A stretch of 64,000 nucleotides of DNA from Rothia halotolerans (GTDB taxonomy: Bacteria > Actinomycetota > Actinomycetes > Actinomycetales > Micrococcaceae): contig NZ_NOIU01000001.1 of assembly GCF_004136635.1 (NCBI RefSeq), forward strand, positions 310,001-374,000, written 5' to 3'. Each line of letters opens with the position of its first letter. The first letter of the stretch is position 1. Positions 8,721-17,373 of the stretch are shown one piece after another. The notes beneath the pieces were generated by a model that saw only the letters and a list, made by a program, of their open reading frames with translations, was not told the DNA's origin and searched no databases. The position numbers and the translations under genes are program-made.

Positions 8721-9827
8721 ATGAGCGAGAGCAGCGGCCATTCGACGTCCGGGGCGTACATCAAGAACTCCGGCGAGTTCACCCGGGACACCAACTACAT
8801 CGAGGACCGCATCCTCGCGGACACGGGCCTGGCGTCCGGCGGCGAGGACGCCGGGCGGGGCGTGTGGCCGGTCGAGGCCGGGCGCTACCGCCTGGTCGCG
8901 GCCCGGGCCTGCCCGTGGGCGAACCGCACGATCATCGTCCGCCGCCTTCTCGGGCTCGAGGACGCCCTCTCGCTCGGCCTGCCCGGCCCGGTCCACGACG
9001 CCCGCTCGTGGACCTTCGACCTGGACCCGGACGGCAGGGACCCGGTGCTGGGGATCGAGCGCCTGCAGCAGGCGTTCCTCGCCCGGTTCCCGGACTACCC
9101 GCGGGGCATCACGGTCCCGGCGATCGTGGACGTGCCCAGCGGGAAGGTCGTGACCAACGCCTTCCCGCAGATCACCGAGGACCTCTCCAAGCAGTGGCGC
9201 GGCTTCCACCGCGAGGGCGCGCCCCAGCTGTGGCCCGAGGAGCTCGAGGAGGAGATGCGCGAGGTCATGCAGCGGGTCTTCACCGAGGTCAACAACGGGG
9301 TGTACCGCTGCGGCTTCGCCGGCTCGCAGGAGGCGTACGAGAAGGCCTACGACCGGCTGTGGCGCGCCCTGGACTGGCTCGAGCAGCGGCTGGGCAACCG
9401 GCGCTACCTGATGGGCGAGCACATCACCGAGGCCGACGTGCGGCTGTTCACCACGCTGGCCCGGTTCGACGTCGTCTACTACTCGCACTTCAAGTGCAAC
9501 CGGCAGCCGCTGGCCACCATGCCGCACCTGTGGGCCTACGCCCGCGACCTCTTCCAGACCCCCGGGTTCGGCGACACCGTCGACTTCGAGCAGATCAAGC
9601 AGCACTACTACCGCGTGCAGAGCGACATCAACCCGACCGGGATCGTCCCCGTGGGGCCGGACGTCTCCGGGTGGCTCGAGCCGCACGGGCGCCAGGAGCT
9701 CGGCGGCTCGCCCTTCGACGAGGCCGCCGGGGCGTCCGCGCCGGGGCCGGTGCGCGAGGACGAGCGGGTCGCGGCGGGGCACAATCCGCTGTACCCGGTG
9801 GACCTGGGTTCGGGCAGCTCGGTCTGA
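8721..9827 (+). CDS. glutathione S-transferase family protein, glutathionyl-hydroquinone reductase-like
   Basis: 368-residue Xi-class GST-fold protein similar to YqjG/PcpF/ECM4, which reductively remove a thiol from S-conjugated hydroquinones. The thioredoxin-fold N-terminal domain carries the active-site Cys64 in AARACPWANR; the helical C-terminal domain includes YLMGEHITEADVRLFTTL and the GHRs' DTVDFEQIKQHYYRVQ. Actinobacteria use mycothiol, so the physiological thiol is probably not glutathione. The ATG at 8721 is 6 nt after CAGGAT, a possible leaderless promoter. The C-terminal ~45 residues are low-complexity. It is divergent from the methyltransferase gene, with 68 bp between. Confidence 0.92.
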   Translation: MSESSGHSTSGAYIKNSGEFTRDTNYIEDRILADTGLASGGEDAGRGVWPVEAGRYRLVAARACPWANRTIIVRRLLGLEDALSLGLPGPVHDARSWTFDLDPDGRDPVLGIERLQQAFLARFPDYPRGITVPAIVDVPSGKVVTNAFPQITEDLSKQWRGFHREGAPQLWPEELEEEMREVMQRVFTEVNNGVYRCGFAGSQEAYEKAYDRLWRALDWLEQRLGNRRYLMGEHITEADVRLFTTLARFDVVYYSHFKCNRQPLATMPHLWAYARDLFQTPGFGDTVDFEQIKQHYYRVQSDINPTGIVPVGPDVSGWLEPHGRQELGGSPFDEAAGASAPGPVREDERVAAGHNPLYPVDLGSGSSV

Positions 9828-9856
9828 GGGCCGCGGGCCGGGACAGACCGGGGCGG

Positions 9857-10750
9857 TCAGGCCGCGGGGGCTCCCGTGGCGCATCCGGCGGGGCAGCGCG
9901 CGCCCGGCGTCGAGCACTCCGGGCAGAGCAGCACCAGGCGGCGGCAGGCCGGATCGGCGCAGTTGGCGAAGGCGCGGGCGGGCTCCCCGCAGGCCTCGCA
10001 GCGGCCGATCGTGAGCGCCTGCGGCGTGAACTCCAGGTGCATCCGCCGGTCGAAGACGTAGAGCGAGCCCTCCCACAGGCCCGCATCCCCGTAGGTCTCG
10101 CCGTAGCGGACGATCCCGCCGTCGATCTGGTAGACCTCCTCGAAGCCGCGGCCGCGCATCAGCGCCGAGAGCACCTCGCACCGGACGCCGCCGGTGCAGT
10201 AGGTGACCACGGGGCGGGACTTCAGGTGGTCGTAGCGGCCCGAGTCCAGCTCGGCGAGGAAGTCGCGGGTAGTCCCGGTCTCGGGGACCACGGCGTCGCG
10301 GAACCGGCCGATGCGGGCCTCGAAGGAGTTGCGTCCGTCGAAGAACACGACGTCGTCCCCGCGCTCCTCGACCAGCCGGTGCACCTCCTCAGGGCTCAGA
10401 TGCTCCCCGCCGCCGACGACGCCGTCCTCGTCCACCCGCAGCTGATCGGCCGCCCCGAAGGCGACGATCTCCTCGCGGGCCCTGACGGACAGGCGCGGGA
10501 AGTCCTCCGCCCCGCCGTCGGACCACTTCACCTCCAGGCCGGAGAGCGCGGGGTGCTCGCGGGTGGCCTTGGCGTACTGCTTCAGGGCGCCGACCTCCCC
10601 GCCCACGGTCCCGTTGATCCCGTGCGGGGAGACGATGATGCGCCCGCGCAGCCCCAGCCCCTCGCACAGGGCGCGCTGCCACAGCCGCACCGCCTCGGGG
10701 TCGGCGAGGGGGACGAAGGCGTAGTACAGGAGGATTCGCGAGATGGCCAC
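9857..10750 (-). CDS. trhO: rhodanese-like tRNA uridine hydroxylase
   Basis: TrhO (YceA) family: oxygen-dependent hydroxylation of U34 in tRNA to ho5U. The N-terminal acylphosphatase-like domain shows [16 protein letters not shown]; the rhodanese domain holds the catalytic cysteine in [18 protein letters not shown] and [15 protein letters not shown]; the end carries eight or more cysteines ([25 protein letters not shown]), a zinc-ribbon-like tail typical of the family. I place the start at GTG 10750 ([12 protein letters not shown]); a longer upstream reading frame is not supported. A TAGAAT box at 10758-10763 lies 7 nt upstream, so the message is probably leaderless. Divergent from the helicase gene. 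Confidence 0.92.
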   Translation of the reverse strand: MAISRILLYYAFVPLADPEAVRLWQRALCEGLGLRGRIIVSPHGINGTVGGEVGALKQYAKATREHPALSGLEVKWSDGGAEDFPRLSVRAREEIVAFGAADQLRVDEDGVVGGGEHLSPEEVHRLVEERGDDVVFFDGRNSFEARIGRFRDAVVPETGTTRDFLAELDSGRYDHLKSRPVVTYCTGGVRCEVLSALMRGRGFEEVYQIDGGIVRYGETYGDAGLWEGSLYVFDRRMHLEFTPQALTIGRCEACGEPARAFANCADPACRRLVLLCPECSTPGARCPAGCATGAPAA

Positions 10751-10802
10751 GGCCGGTATTCTACGCGGGCCCGGCGGCCGGCGGCGATGCCACAATGGTG
10801 GG
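10751..10802. promoter_or_regulatory. compact divergent promoter region (trhO / helicase)
   Basis: Only 52 bp separate two divergent GTG starts. Minus strand: TAGAAT (10763-10758), 7 nt before the trhO GTG. Plus strand: CACAAT (10791-10796), 6 nt before the helicase GTG at 10803. Neither gene has a clear Shine-Dalgarno sequence, which fits leaderless transcription on both sides. Confidence 0.55.
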
Positions 10803-13373
10803 GTGGATCATCGTGAGCACCTGCTGGCGTCGTTGAACCGGGGGCCGGAGCCCCCGGAGGTCGTGCACGCCCGGGTGCTGCCGGAGCGCGAGGCCGTGAC
10901 CGCCCCATGGCCGGAGTGGGCGCACCCGGAGGTGGTGGACGCCTTCCGCGGGCTCGGCGTCCCGGAGCCGTACCGGCACCAGGCCCTGGCCGCCGAGGCC
11001 GCCCACCGCGCCCAGGCGAGCGCCTGGGAGGAGGTCGTGGCCGCGCGGGCCGCGGGGAGGACCGTGAGCCCGGCGGCGGCCCGCCACGTCATCCTCGCCA
11101 CCGGGACCGCGTCGGGAAAGTCGCTGGCCTACCAGCTGCCGGCCCTCGACGCGATCGTGCGCGGGGCGGAGGACCCCGGCGTGGGCCTGCACAGCCGGGA
11201 GGCCACGGTCCTCTACCTCTCCCCCACCAAGGCGCTGGCGGCCGACCAGCTGTCCTCGCTGCGGGCGCTCGGCCTGGGCTCGGTGCGCGCCGAGACCTAC
11301 GACGGCGACACCGAGCTCGGCCAGCGCGCCTGGATCCGCGACCACGCCAACCTGGTGCTGTGCAATCCGGACATGCTGCACGCCGGGGTGCTGCCGAACC
11401 ACCCGCGGTGGGCGCGGTTCCTGCGGCGGCTGCGCTACGTCGTCGTCGACGAGTCGCACGGGTACCGCGGGGTCTTCGGGGCGCACGTCTCGATGATCAT
11501 GCGCCGGCTGCGCCGGGTGTGCGCGCTGCACGGCGCGGCGCCGGTGTTCATCGGGGCCTCGGCCACCTCGGCGGATCCGGGCGCCTCCTTCGCGCGGCTG
11601 CTCGGCGCCGGACGCGAGGACGTGACGGCCTTCGAGGCCGACGACTCGCCGCACGGCGCGGTCACCGTGCTGCTCTGGGAGCCCCTGCTGGAGGACCGGG
11701 TGGAGCGGGACGGGCTGGCGGCGGGGGTGCCCGGCGGCATCCACGGATCCGACGGACTCGAGGGCTCCGACGCGTCTTCCGACCCCGCCGCGCCCCCGAT
11801 GCCCAGCGGCCGCGGACCCAACGGCGCCGGCGCGGGACCGGGCGAGAACGGGGCGCCCCGCCGGCGCTCGGCGCTGTCCGAGGCGGCGGAGATGCTCACC
11901 GACCTCGTGGCCGAGCGGGTCCGCACCATCGCGTTCATCAAGTCCCGCCGCGGCGCCGAGACCATGGCGGCCCAGGCGCAGAGCTACCTGCACGACGTCG
12001 CCCCCGAGGTCGCGGACCGGGTATGCGCCTACCGCTCCGGCTACCTGCCCGAGGAGCGTCGCGAGCTGGAGCGGCAGGTGCGCAGCGGCGAGATGCTCGG
12101 CGTCGCCTCCACGCCCGCGCTGGAGCTGGGGATCGACGTCGCCGGGCTCGACGCCGTCCTCGTCGCCGGCTGGCCGGGCACCCGCGCCTCGTTCTACCAG
12201 CAGATCGGACGCGCCGGGCGGGCCGGGCAGGAATCGCTGGCGGTCTTCATCGCCAGTGACGACCCGCTGGACACCTACCTGGTGCACCATCCGGCGGACG
12301 TCTTCGACCGGGCCGTGGAGGCCACCGTCTTCGACCCGCAGAACCCCTACGTCCTCGCCCCGCACCTCTGCGCGGCCGCCGCCGAGCGCCCGCTGCGGCC
12401 CGAGGAGCTGGGTCTGTTCGGCTCATCCGCGCCCGGGGTCCTGACCGGGCTGGAGCGGGACGGTTACCTGCGACGCCGCCCCACCGGCTGGTTCTGGACC
12501 CATCCGGAGTCGGCCGCGGAGCTGGTGGACATCCGCGGCGGCGGGGGCCACCGGCTGCAGATCATCGACGCGGAGACCGGAGGGATCATCGGCACCATGG
12601 AGTCGGGGCAGGCGCACCACCAGGCGCACCCCGGCGCGATCTACGTCCACCAGGGCGCCAACTGGCACGTCGAGGAGCTCGACGAGGAGGGGCGCGCCGT
12701 CGTCGTCACCGCCGCCGAGCCGGCCTTCTACACCCAGTCGCGGGACATCACCGAGGTGACGGTCCTGGAGGTCGAGGACACCCGCGGGTGGGGGCCGGTC
12801 ACCCTGCACCGCGGGCTGGTGCGGGTGCGCACCCAGGTGGTCTCCTTCCAGCGCAAGGAGATCGCGAGCAACCGGGTGATCGACGAGGAGCCGCTGGAGC
12901 TGCCGGCGCAGGAGCTGGTCACCCGGGCCGCCTGGTGGACGATCCCGACGACGGTCATGACCGGCCAGGGCGTCGTCGAGCCCGAGTTCCCCGGGGCGCT
13001 GCACGCGGCCGAGCACGCGGCGATCGGGCTGCTGCCGCTGGTCGCGACGTGCGACCGCTGGGACATCGGCGGGCTCTCCACGGCGCTGCACGTGGACACC
13101 GAGCTGCCCACGATCTTCGTCTACGACGGCTACCCCGGCGGGGCGGGCTTCGCGGAGCGGGGGTTCGACGTCGCCCGCGCCTGGCTCGAGGCGACCCTCG
13201 CCGCGATCCGCGCCTGCGAGTGCGAGGCCGGCTGCCCCTCCTGCGTCCAGTCGCCCAAGTGCGGGAACAAGAACAACCCGCTGAGCAAGGACGGCGCGAT
13301 CCGCCTGCTGACCGGGCTGCTCGAGACGGCCGACGCGGACCGGGAGGGGGACCGGCGGGCCTCCGGGGCCTGA
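10803..13373 (+). CDS. DEAD/DEAH-box helicase with C-terminal DUF1998 zinc domain (MrfA/YprA-like)
   Basis: Superfamily 2 helicase of the YprA/MrfA type, implicated in DNA repair (mitomycin lesions in B. subtilis). About 856 residues: motif [10 protein letters not shown] (~99-107), Ia [15 protein letters not shown] Walker B ([11 protein letters not shown]), SATSAD motif III; the second RecA lobe has [24 protein letters not shown] and [12 protein letters not shown] low-complexity Gly/Ala/Pro linker of ~50 residues separates the lobes. The end carries the DUF1998 cysteine cluster [20 protein letters not shown]. Known in actinobacteria as the 'helicase/secretion neighbourhood' helicase beside Tad genes; here a permease intervenes. 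Start GTG 10803 is chosen for the -10 spacing. Confidence 0.94.
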   Translation: MDHREHLLASLNRGPEPPEVVHARVLPEREAVTAPWPEWAHPEVVDAFRGLGVPEPYRHQALAAEAAHRAQASAWEEVVAARAAGRTVSPAAARHVILATGTASGKSLAYQLPALDAIVRGAEDPGVGLHSREATVLYLSPTKALAADQLSSLRALGLGSVRAETYDGDTELGQRAWIRDHANLVLCNPDMLHAGVLPNHPRWARFLRRLRYVVVDESHGYRGVFGAHVSMIMRRLRRVCALHGAAPVFIGASATSADPGASFARLLGAGREDVTAFEADDSPHGAVTVLLWEPLLEDRVERDGLAAGVPGGIHGSDGLEGSDASSDPAAPPMPSGRGPNGAGAGPGENGAPRRRSALSEAAEMLTDLVAERVRTIAFIKSRRGAETMAAQAQSYLHDVAPEVADRVCAYRSGYLPEERRELERQVRSGEMLGVASTPALELGIDVAGLDAVLVAGWPGTRASFYQQIGRAGRAGQESLAVFIASDDPLDTYLVHHPADVFDRAVEATVFDPQNPYVLAPHLCAAAAERPLRPEELGLFGSSAPGVLTGLERDGYLRRRPTGWFWTHPESAAELVDIRGGGGHRLQIIDAETGGIIGTMESGQAHHQAHPGAIYVHQGANWHVEELDEEGRAVVVTAAEPAFYTQSRDITEVTVLEVEDTRGWGPVTLHRGLVRVRTQVVSFQRKEIASNRVIDEEPLELPAQELVTRAAWWTIPTTVMTGQGVVEPEFPGALHAAEHAAIGLLPLVATCDRWDIGGLSTALHVDTELPTIFVYDGYPGGAGFAERGFDVARAWLEATLAAIRACECEAGCPSCVQSPKCGNKNNPLSKDGAIRLLTGLLETADADREGDRRASGA

Positions 13374-13440
13374 GGCGGGGACCCAGGGCCCGGAGGCGGT
13401 TCTGCGAGCCGGGGCACCGACGCTTCCTACGATGCCAAAG

Positions 13441-13520
13441 GCCTCGGAAGGCCCCCGGGACCGAGGGACGCAGGGGACCTTCCCGAGCGGGACCGAGGAA
13501 CTCGGGGGCCTTCCCGAGGC
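13441..13520. repeat. long inverted repeat downstream of helicase
   Basis: Near-perfect 20-bp arms at 13441-13460 and 13501-13520 (GCCTCGG-AAGGCCCCCGGG against the complement of CTCGGGGGCCTTCCCGAGG), with a 40-nt loop that holds a further CTTCCCGAG copy (13479-13487) able to pair with the first arm. It lies 68 bp after the helicase stop, so it may be its terminator. The GGAAGGCCCC core recurs in other hairpins of the window. Confidence 0.55.
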
Positions 13521-13711
13521 GGGGGCCCGGCGCACGGAGCGGGGTCCGGCGGGGCGAGAGGCCGGAGGTCGGCAATTCGATAAATAGCGTCGCTAAGAGT
13601 AACGTGACGGCGGTCCCTCTCATCCTCGGCCGGCTCAGCGTGGACGCCGGGCGCTTCGTGCAGCCTCCTGGTCCCCGCGGCGACGTGCCGCATCGGAAAG
13701 GCTCTCCCGCC
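13521..13711 (+). promoter_or_regulatory. upstream region of gntP-type gene with small palindrome
   Basis: The gap 13374-13711 has no gene. An AT-rich island (13573-13602) stands out from the G+C background and contains an odd-centred perfect palindrome TAGCG-T-CGCTA at 13585-13595, a candidate operator. GATAAA (13579-13584) could act as a -10. The leader to the GTG at 13712 would then exceed 110 nt. A GGAAAGG (13695-13701) about 10 nt before the GTG is the likely RBS. Confidence 0.4.
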
Positions 13712-15256
13712 GTGTTTGGCAATCCTGTGTACCTGGTCGGGCTCCTCTTCGCCTCGATCGCCCTCCTGATCTTCCTGATCAACTGGCGCACGAAGCTGCA
13801 TCCCTTCCTGGCGCTGCTCGTCGTCTCCCTGCTCACCGCCCTGGCCGCGGGCGAGCACCTCGTGGACATCCCCGAGACCCTGATCGAGGGTGCCGGCGGC
13901 ACGCTCGGCGAGACCGGAGTGGTGGTGGCGCTGGGCGCCATGCTCGGCCGGCTCCTCGCGGACAGCGGAGCCGTCCGCCGCATCGCGGACCTCGTGGTCG
14001 AGCACAGCTCGCCGAAGACCGCTCCCTGGATCATGACGGCCGTGGCCTTCGTCGTCGGCATCCCCATGTTCTTCGAGGTGGGCCTGGTCGTGCTGATGCC
14101 GGTCATCTACTCGGTCGCGGTCCGGCTCGAGAAACTCCACGACCGGCCGAAGATGTGGTACCTGCGGATCCTCATCCCGGCGATCGCGGCGCTGTCCTGC
14201 CTGCACGGCATGGTGCCCCCGCACCCCGGCCCGCTCATCGCCGTCGACGGCCTCAACGCCGATACCGGGCTGACCATCCTGCTGGGCCTGGTCTGCGCCG
14301 TCCCCACCGTGATCCTCGCGGGTCCCGTCTACGCCCGCTTCATCGCCCCGCTGGTGCGCCTGGAGCCCTCGAGCACGCTGGTGGAGCAGTACACGGGGAC
14401 CTCCCCGGACGCGCCCGAGGCGGGGGCCTCCGGGGACGCGGGATCCGGCGGGGGCTCCGGCGGGGGCGCGCGCTCCGAGAGGCCCGCCGGGGAGGCGGGC
14501 TCCGGCCGGTCCGGCGGGCAGGCCCCAGACTCCCAGGCGAGTGCCGAGCAGGGCGCCGTCGCGGTCCGGGACGAGGAGGAGAGGAAGGCCCGGAAGGTGC
14601 CGACCTGGATGGCCTTCGTCTGCGTCCTGGTGCCGGTGGCCCTGATGCTGGTGCACGCCGTCGTCGTCATCATCGCCCCCGACTCCCCCGCCGAGTCCGT
14701 CGCCGAGGCGATCGGCAACCCGGTGGTGGCGATGCTCATCGGCGTGATCTTCGCGGCGATCACGCTGGGCACGGCGGCGCGCATGAACGGCGAGCAGATC
14801 CGCACGAGCTTCGGCAGCAGCCTGGGCTCGGTGGCCGGCGTCATCCTGATCATCGCCGGCGGCGGCGCCTTCAACGAGGTCCTCAAGGACTCGGGCATCG
14901 GCGACGCCATGGTCTCGGCCACCTCGCACCTGCACATGAACCTGATCGTGCTGGGCTGGCTGATCGGCATCATCCTCTCCTTCGCGACCGGCTCCGCCAC
15001 GGTCGGCATCGTCTCGGCGACCGGGATCGTGGCGCCCCTGATCACCGACGAGTCCTCGATGTTCGTCTCGCTGATCGTGATCGCCATCGGCTCGGGATCC
15101 ATCGGGCTCAACTGGGTGAACCACGCCGGCTTCTGGTTCGTCAAGGAGTCCTTCGGCATGACGCTGGGCCAGGCCACCAAGACGCACATGACCGTCCAGA
15201 CCCTGGTCAGCGTCTTCGGCCTCTGCTTCGCCCTGCTGCTGTCCCTCTTCGCGTAG
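13712..15256 (+). CDS. GntP-family gluconate:H+ symporter
   Basis: Integral membrane permease of the GntP/gluconate family, about 514 residues with around 12-14 hydrophobic segments. Typical stretches are LHPFLALLVVSLLTALAAG near the N-terminus, VGIPMFFEVGLVVLMPVIY, GMVPPHPGPLIAVDGL, and a C-terminal IGSGSIGLNWVNHAGFWFV. A cytoplasmic loop of ~65 residues in the middle is Gly/Ser/Glu-rich and disordered (VEQYTGTSPDAPEAG to EEERKARK), longer than usual. No gluconate kinase lies nearby, so gluconate as substrate is inferred only from family. The gene separates the helicase from the Tad cluster, two units normally close, suggesting insertion here. Start GTG 13712. Confidence 0.93.
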   Translation: MFGNPVYLVGLLFASIALLIFLINWRTKLHPFLALLVVSLLTALAAGEHLVDIPETLIEGAGGTLGETGVVVALGAMLGRLLADSGAVRRIADLVVEHSSPKTAPWIMTAVAFVVGIPMFFEVGLVVLMPVIYSVAVRLEKLHDRPKMWYLRILIPAIAALSCLHGMVPPHPGPLIAVDGLNADTGLTILLGLVCAVPTVILAGPVYARFIAPLVRLEPSSTLVEQYTGTSPDAPEAGASGDAGSGGGSGGGARSERPAGEAGSGRSGGQAPDSQASAEQGAVAVRDEEERKARKVPTWMAFVCVLVPVALMLVHAVVVIIAPDSPAESVAEAIGNPVVAMLIGVIFAAITLGTAARMNGEQIRTSFGSSLGSVAGVILIIAGGGAFNEVLKDSGIGDAMVSATSHLHMNLIVLGWLIGIILSFATGSATVGIVSATGIVAPLITDESSMFVSLIVIAIGSGSIGLNWVNHAGFWFVKESFGMTLGQATKTHMTVQTLVSVFGLCFALLLSLFA

Positions 15257-15271
15257 CCGGGGCGGGGTGCT

Positions 15272-15311
15272 CCGGGGAGGGCGTCCGCACTGCAGCGGAC
15301 GCCCTCCCCGG
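15272..15311. terminator. strong hairpin, bidirectional terminator
   Basis: Perfect 17-bp stem (15272-15288 with 15295-15311) and 6-nt loop ACTGCA, 15 bp after the gntP stop and facing the end of the minus-strand Tad operon. No T-run follows on either side, as is common in high-GC actinobacteria. Confidence 0.85.
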
Positions 15312-15407
15312 CCCACCCCATGCCGTGTGCCGGCCAGTATGAGGCCTCCGCATGCTCCTCCCCACCCCTGTGCTCCCCTCCCGACCCGGTCTCGCCTTCC
15401 TCGGGCT

Positions 15408-15806
15408 TCATTCCTCCTCTCCTCCCGGCGGTCCTGCCCTCGCCACCGCGCGTGCGGGGCCCAGGAGGCGCAGCGGTGCCGCGAGCTCGACGCGGACGCT
15501 CACGTCCATACCGCCCCTCACGCCCGGCGCGGCCTCGCAGGTGGTGACCCGCGCACCGTTCGCCTCGGCGCTGCGCTCCGCCTCCTCGCACGGCACGCCC
15601 GCCCGGATCCCCCGCTTCGCGTCGGCGGCGGCCAGGGCAGCGAGGTCCGCGGCGGTGGCCGCCCGGTGACCCATCAGCGCCAGGTGACCCGCCCCTCCCA
15701 CCGCGCCCAGCAGGACGACGGCGGCCGCCGCGATCCCGAGCGCCGCGGCCGTCGAGGAGCCCCGCTCCGCGTGATCCTCCGACTCCCCCGTCCGTCGCGT
15801 CGTCAT
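15408..15806 (-). CDS. Rv3654c-like TadE-related pseudopilin (helicase/secretion neighbourhood)
   Basis: 132-residue protein with a short charged N-terminus, a hydrophobic helix (STAAALGIAAAAVVLLGAVGGAGH, ~20-43) and HRAATAADLAALAAADA, typical of the small TadE/TadG-like secreted or pilin-like proteins that end the actinobacterial Tad operon. A Cys pair (PCEEAE and TTCEAA) may form a disulfide outside the cell. ATG 15806 overlaps the preceding stop as ATGA, so it is translationally coupled. The C-terminus is Gly/Pro/Glu-rich. Exact role in the pilus unknown. Confidence 0.85.
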   Translation of the reverse strand: MTTRRTGESEDHAERGSSTAAALGIAAAAVVLLGAVGGAGHLALMGHRAATAADLAALAAADAKRGIRAGVPCEEAERSAEANGARVTTCEAAPGVRGGMDVSVRVELAAPLRLLGPARAVARAGPPGGEEE

Positions 15807-16258
15807 TCCCCGTCCTCCTCCGTGAATCCCCCGCCGCTCTCCGGCTCCTCCTCCACCACGGCGTCGGCGTAGACCTCCGCGCCTCCCCATGTCCCGATGA
15901 TCCCCGGAGCGGGCGAGCGAACCTCCACCGCGGTCCGGGCCCCGCGCATCTCCACCACGACGACGGCGTCCTCCCCGGCGATCTCCTGGGCCACGCTGCG
16001 TGAGGACTCCGCCGAGTCCCCGCGCGCGGCGGAGCGGGCGGCGAGCCGGGCCGCCTCCTCCACCTTGACCGCGGCGACACCGTACGCCCCCGCTCCCAGG
16101 ACCACCGCCAGCAGCAGCACGATGCTGGGCAGCAGGATCGCGAACTCGGCGGTGGCCGCTCCCAGCTCCCCGTCCCCGGCGCCGGGCCGGCGCGGGGCGG
16201 CCGCACGTCCGGGAGACGCCCGCCGCCCCGCCCCGCGATGCCCACCGGATGCCTCCAT
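15803..16258 (-). CDS. TadE family type IV pilus minor pilin
   Basis: 151-residue TadE-like minor pilin. A basic Arg/Pro-rich N-terminus (~30 residues) is followed by GAATAEFAILLPSIVLLLAVVL, the prepilin-like segment with the conserved Glu+Phe/Tyr pair processed by a TadV-type peptidase, then an amphipathic helix (KVEEAARLAARSAARG). The start ATG 16258 shares one base with the stop of the pilin gene (TGATG). A C-terminal acidic tail is present. Predicted membrane-anchored and then assembled with the Flp pilus. Confidence 0.88.
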   Translation of the reverse strand: MEASGGHRGAGRRASPGRAAAPRRPGAGDGELGAATAEFAILLPSIVLLLAVVLGAGAYGVAAVKVEEAARLAARSAARGDSAESSRSVAQEIAGEDAVVVVEMRGARTAVEVRSPAPGIIGTWGGAEVYADAVVEEEPESGGGFTEEDGE

Positions 16259-16521
16259 CACCCTGCCGAGAGGGCGGTGCGGATCATGCCCAGCAGCATC
16301 TCCCGCACCTCCGAGCTGCGCAGGATGACCACCAGCAGACCTGCGAAGCCGACCGCCGCCAACATCACGATCCCGTATTCGGCGGTGGTCGCGCCCAGGT
16401 CGGGATCATCGTCGGCGAGGACCAGCCGCGATGCTGGCCCGCTGCCGGCGGACCTCTTCGGGCCTTCCTCCCGGAGCCCCGTCGTCCTCGTCTTCCCCGT
16501 GTCTTCTCCCGGATGCCTCAT
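16258..16521 (-). CDS. Flp-type major pilin (DUF4244 family)
   Basis: 87-residue prepilin-like protein. The mature-type segment GATTAEYGIVMLAAVGFAGL contains the Flp motif (Gly, then Glu-Tyr within a hydrophobic helix) and is preceded by ~50 polar residues, the layout of Rv3656c. I choose ATG 16521 because AAGGAGGG lies 8 nt upstream, the strongest Shine-Dalgarno in the operon, which suits a highly made structural subunit. A 198-nt gap with a hairpin separates it from tadC, allowing expression different from the assembly genes. No prepilin peptidase gene is visible in the window. Confidence 0.85.
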   Translation of the reverse strand: MRHPGEDTGKTRTTGLREEGPKRSAGSGPASRLVLADDDPDLGATTAEYGIVMLAAVGFAGLLVVILRSSEVREMLLGMIRTALSAG

Positions 16522-16548
16522 GCGATGCACCCTCCTTCCCCTTGATAG

Positions 16549-16567
16549 CCGGGCCCCAGCGGCCCGG
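16549..16567 (-). other. hairpin between tadC and pilin gene
   Basis: Perfect 7-bp stem CCGGGCC/GGCCCGG with a 5-nt loop, ending 27 nt before the pilin ATG. It could be an attenuator or an mRNA-stabilising 5' end for the pilin cistron. The remaining gap (16568-16719) shows no reading frame I can support. Confidence 0.4.
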
Positions 16568-16719
16568 TGGTCTGTGTCGTGGATCAGCGAGCCGCGCCCG
16601 CGCCTCCTGCTCTGCTCCACGCGGTCCTTCCTCCATCGACTCGGTCTCCCGAGGCTGCGCGTCCGATGCTCCTTCCCCCTGTCGATCCCCCGTTCCCTTC
16701 CCCACGCTCCCCGCAGCGA

Positions 16720-17373
16720 TCATGAGGCCAAGGAGGAGAACAGGCCGATGACGACCGGCAGAACCCCCAGACAGATCAGAGCCGGCAGGGAGCACAGCCC
16801 CAGCGGCAGGACCAGCCGAACACCCAGCGAGGAAGCCCGCTTCTCAGCCTCCCGGCGGGCGCGACGCCGCGTCGCGAGGGCCTCCGCGCGGAGCATGCGG
16901 GCGGCCGGCGTCCCCGTCCGGGAGGCGAAGCCCAGAGCCCGCCCCAGGTGCTCCAGCTCCGGGTTCTCCCTGCCCCTCCCGGAGGAAGGCCGGCGCCACG
17001 GAGCAAGCAGGGAAAGCGGGCGTCTTCCGCTGAGTGCCCCCGCCCTCACCCGATCCTCCGCTCCCGAAGCATCGGCGTCCGCCGCACCGGGGCCCCAGCT
17101 GCTCTCCCACGTCAGGCCGAGTTCGAGCCGGGCCGCCACCTCCGCCAGCCGCCGTGAGCCCTCCGCTTCCGCGACGGCCGCCAGTGCCCTGGGAATCGGC
17201 AGCCCGGCGTCCAGCGCCGCCCCGACCAGCTCCATCCTGAAGGGAGCGGGGACCGAGCGGGTCCGCACGGCGGAGCTGGGCCGGACAGTGCCAGCCCTCC
17301 ATCGCGGCAGGCGGCCGCCCCCCAGGAGGAGGACAGCACCCGCCAGCAACGGGACGAGCCACCAGGCCGTCAT
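16720..17373 (-). CDS. tadC: type II/IV secretion F-family membrane protein (TadC-like)
   Basis: 217-residue inner-membrane platform protein of the T2SF/TadC type. An N-terminal hydrophobic helix (LVPLLAGAVLLLGGG), a cytoplasmic region with ELVGAALDAGLPIPRALAAVAEAEG, and two C-terminal helices (GVRLVLPLGLCSLPALICLG, VLPVVIGLFSSL) match the family. An internal low-complexity Ser/Arg/Gly linker (~100-135) is longer than usual. Starts at ATG 17373, overlapping the tadB stop by ATGA. With TadB it anchors the ATPase TadA to the membrane during pilus assembly. Confidence 0.88.
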   Translation of the reverse strand: MTAWWLVPLLAGAVLLLGGGRLPRWRAGTVRPSSAVRTRSVPAPFRMELVGAALDAGLPIPRALAAVAEAEGSRRLAEVAARLELGLTWESSWGPGAADADASGAEDRVRAGALSGRRPLSLLAPWRRPSSGRGRENPELEHLGRALGFASRTGTPAARMLRAEALATRRRARREAEKRASSLGVRLVLPLGLCSLPALICLGVLPVVIGLFSSLAS

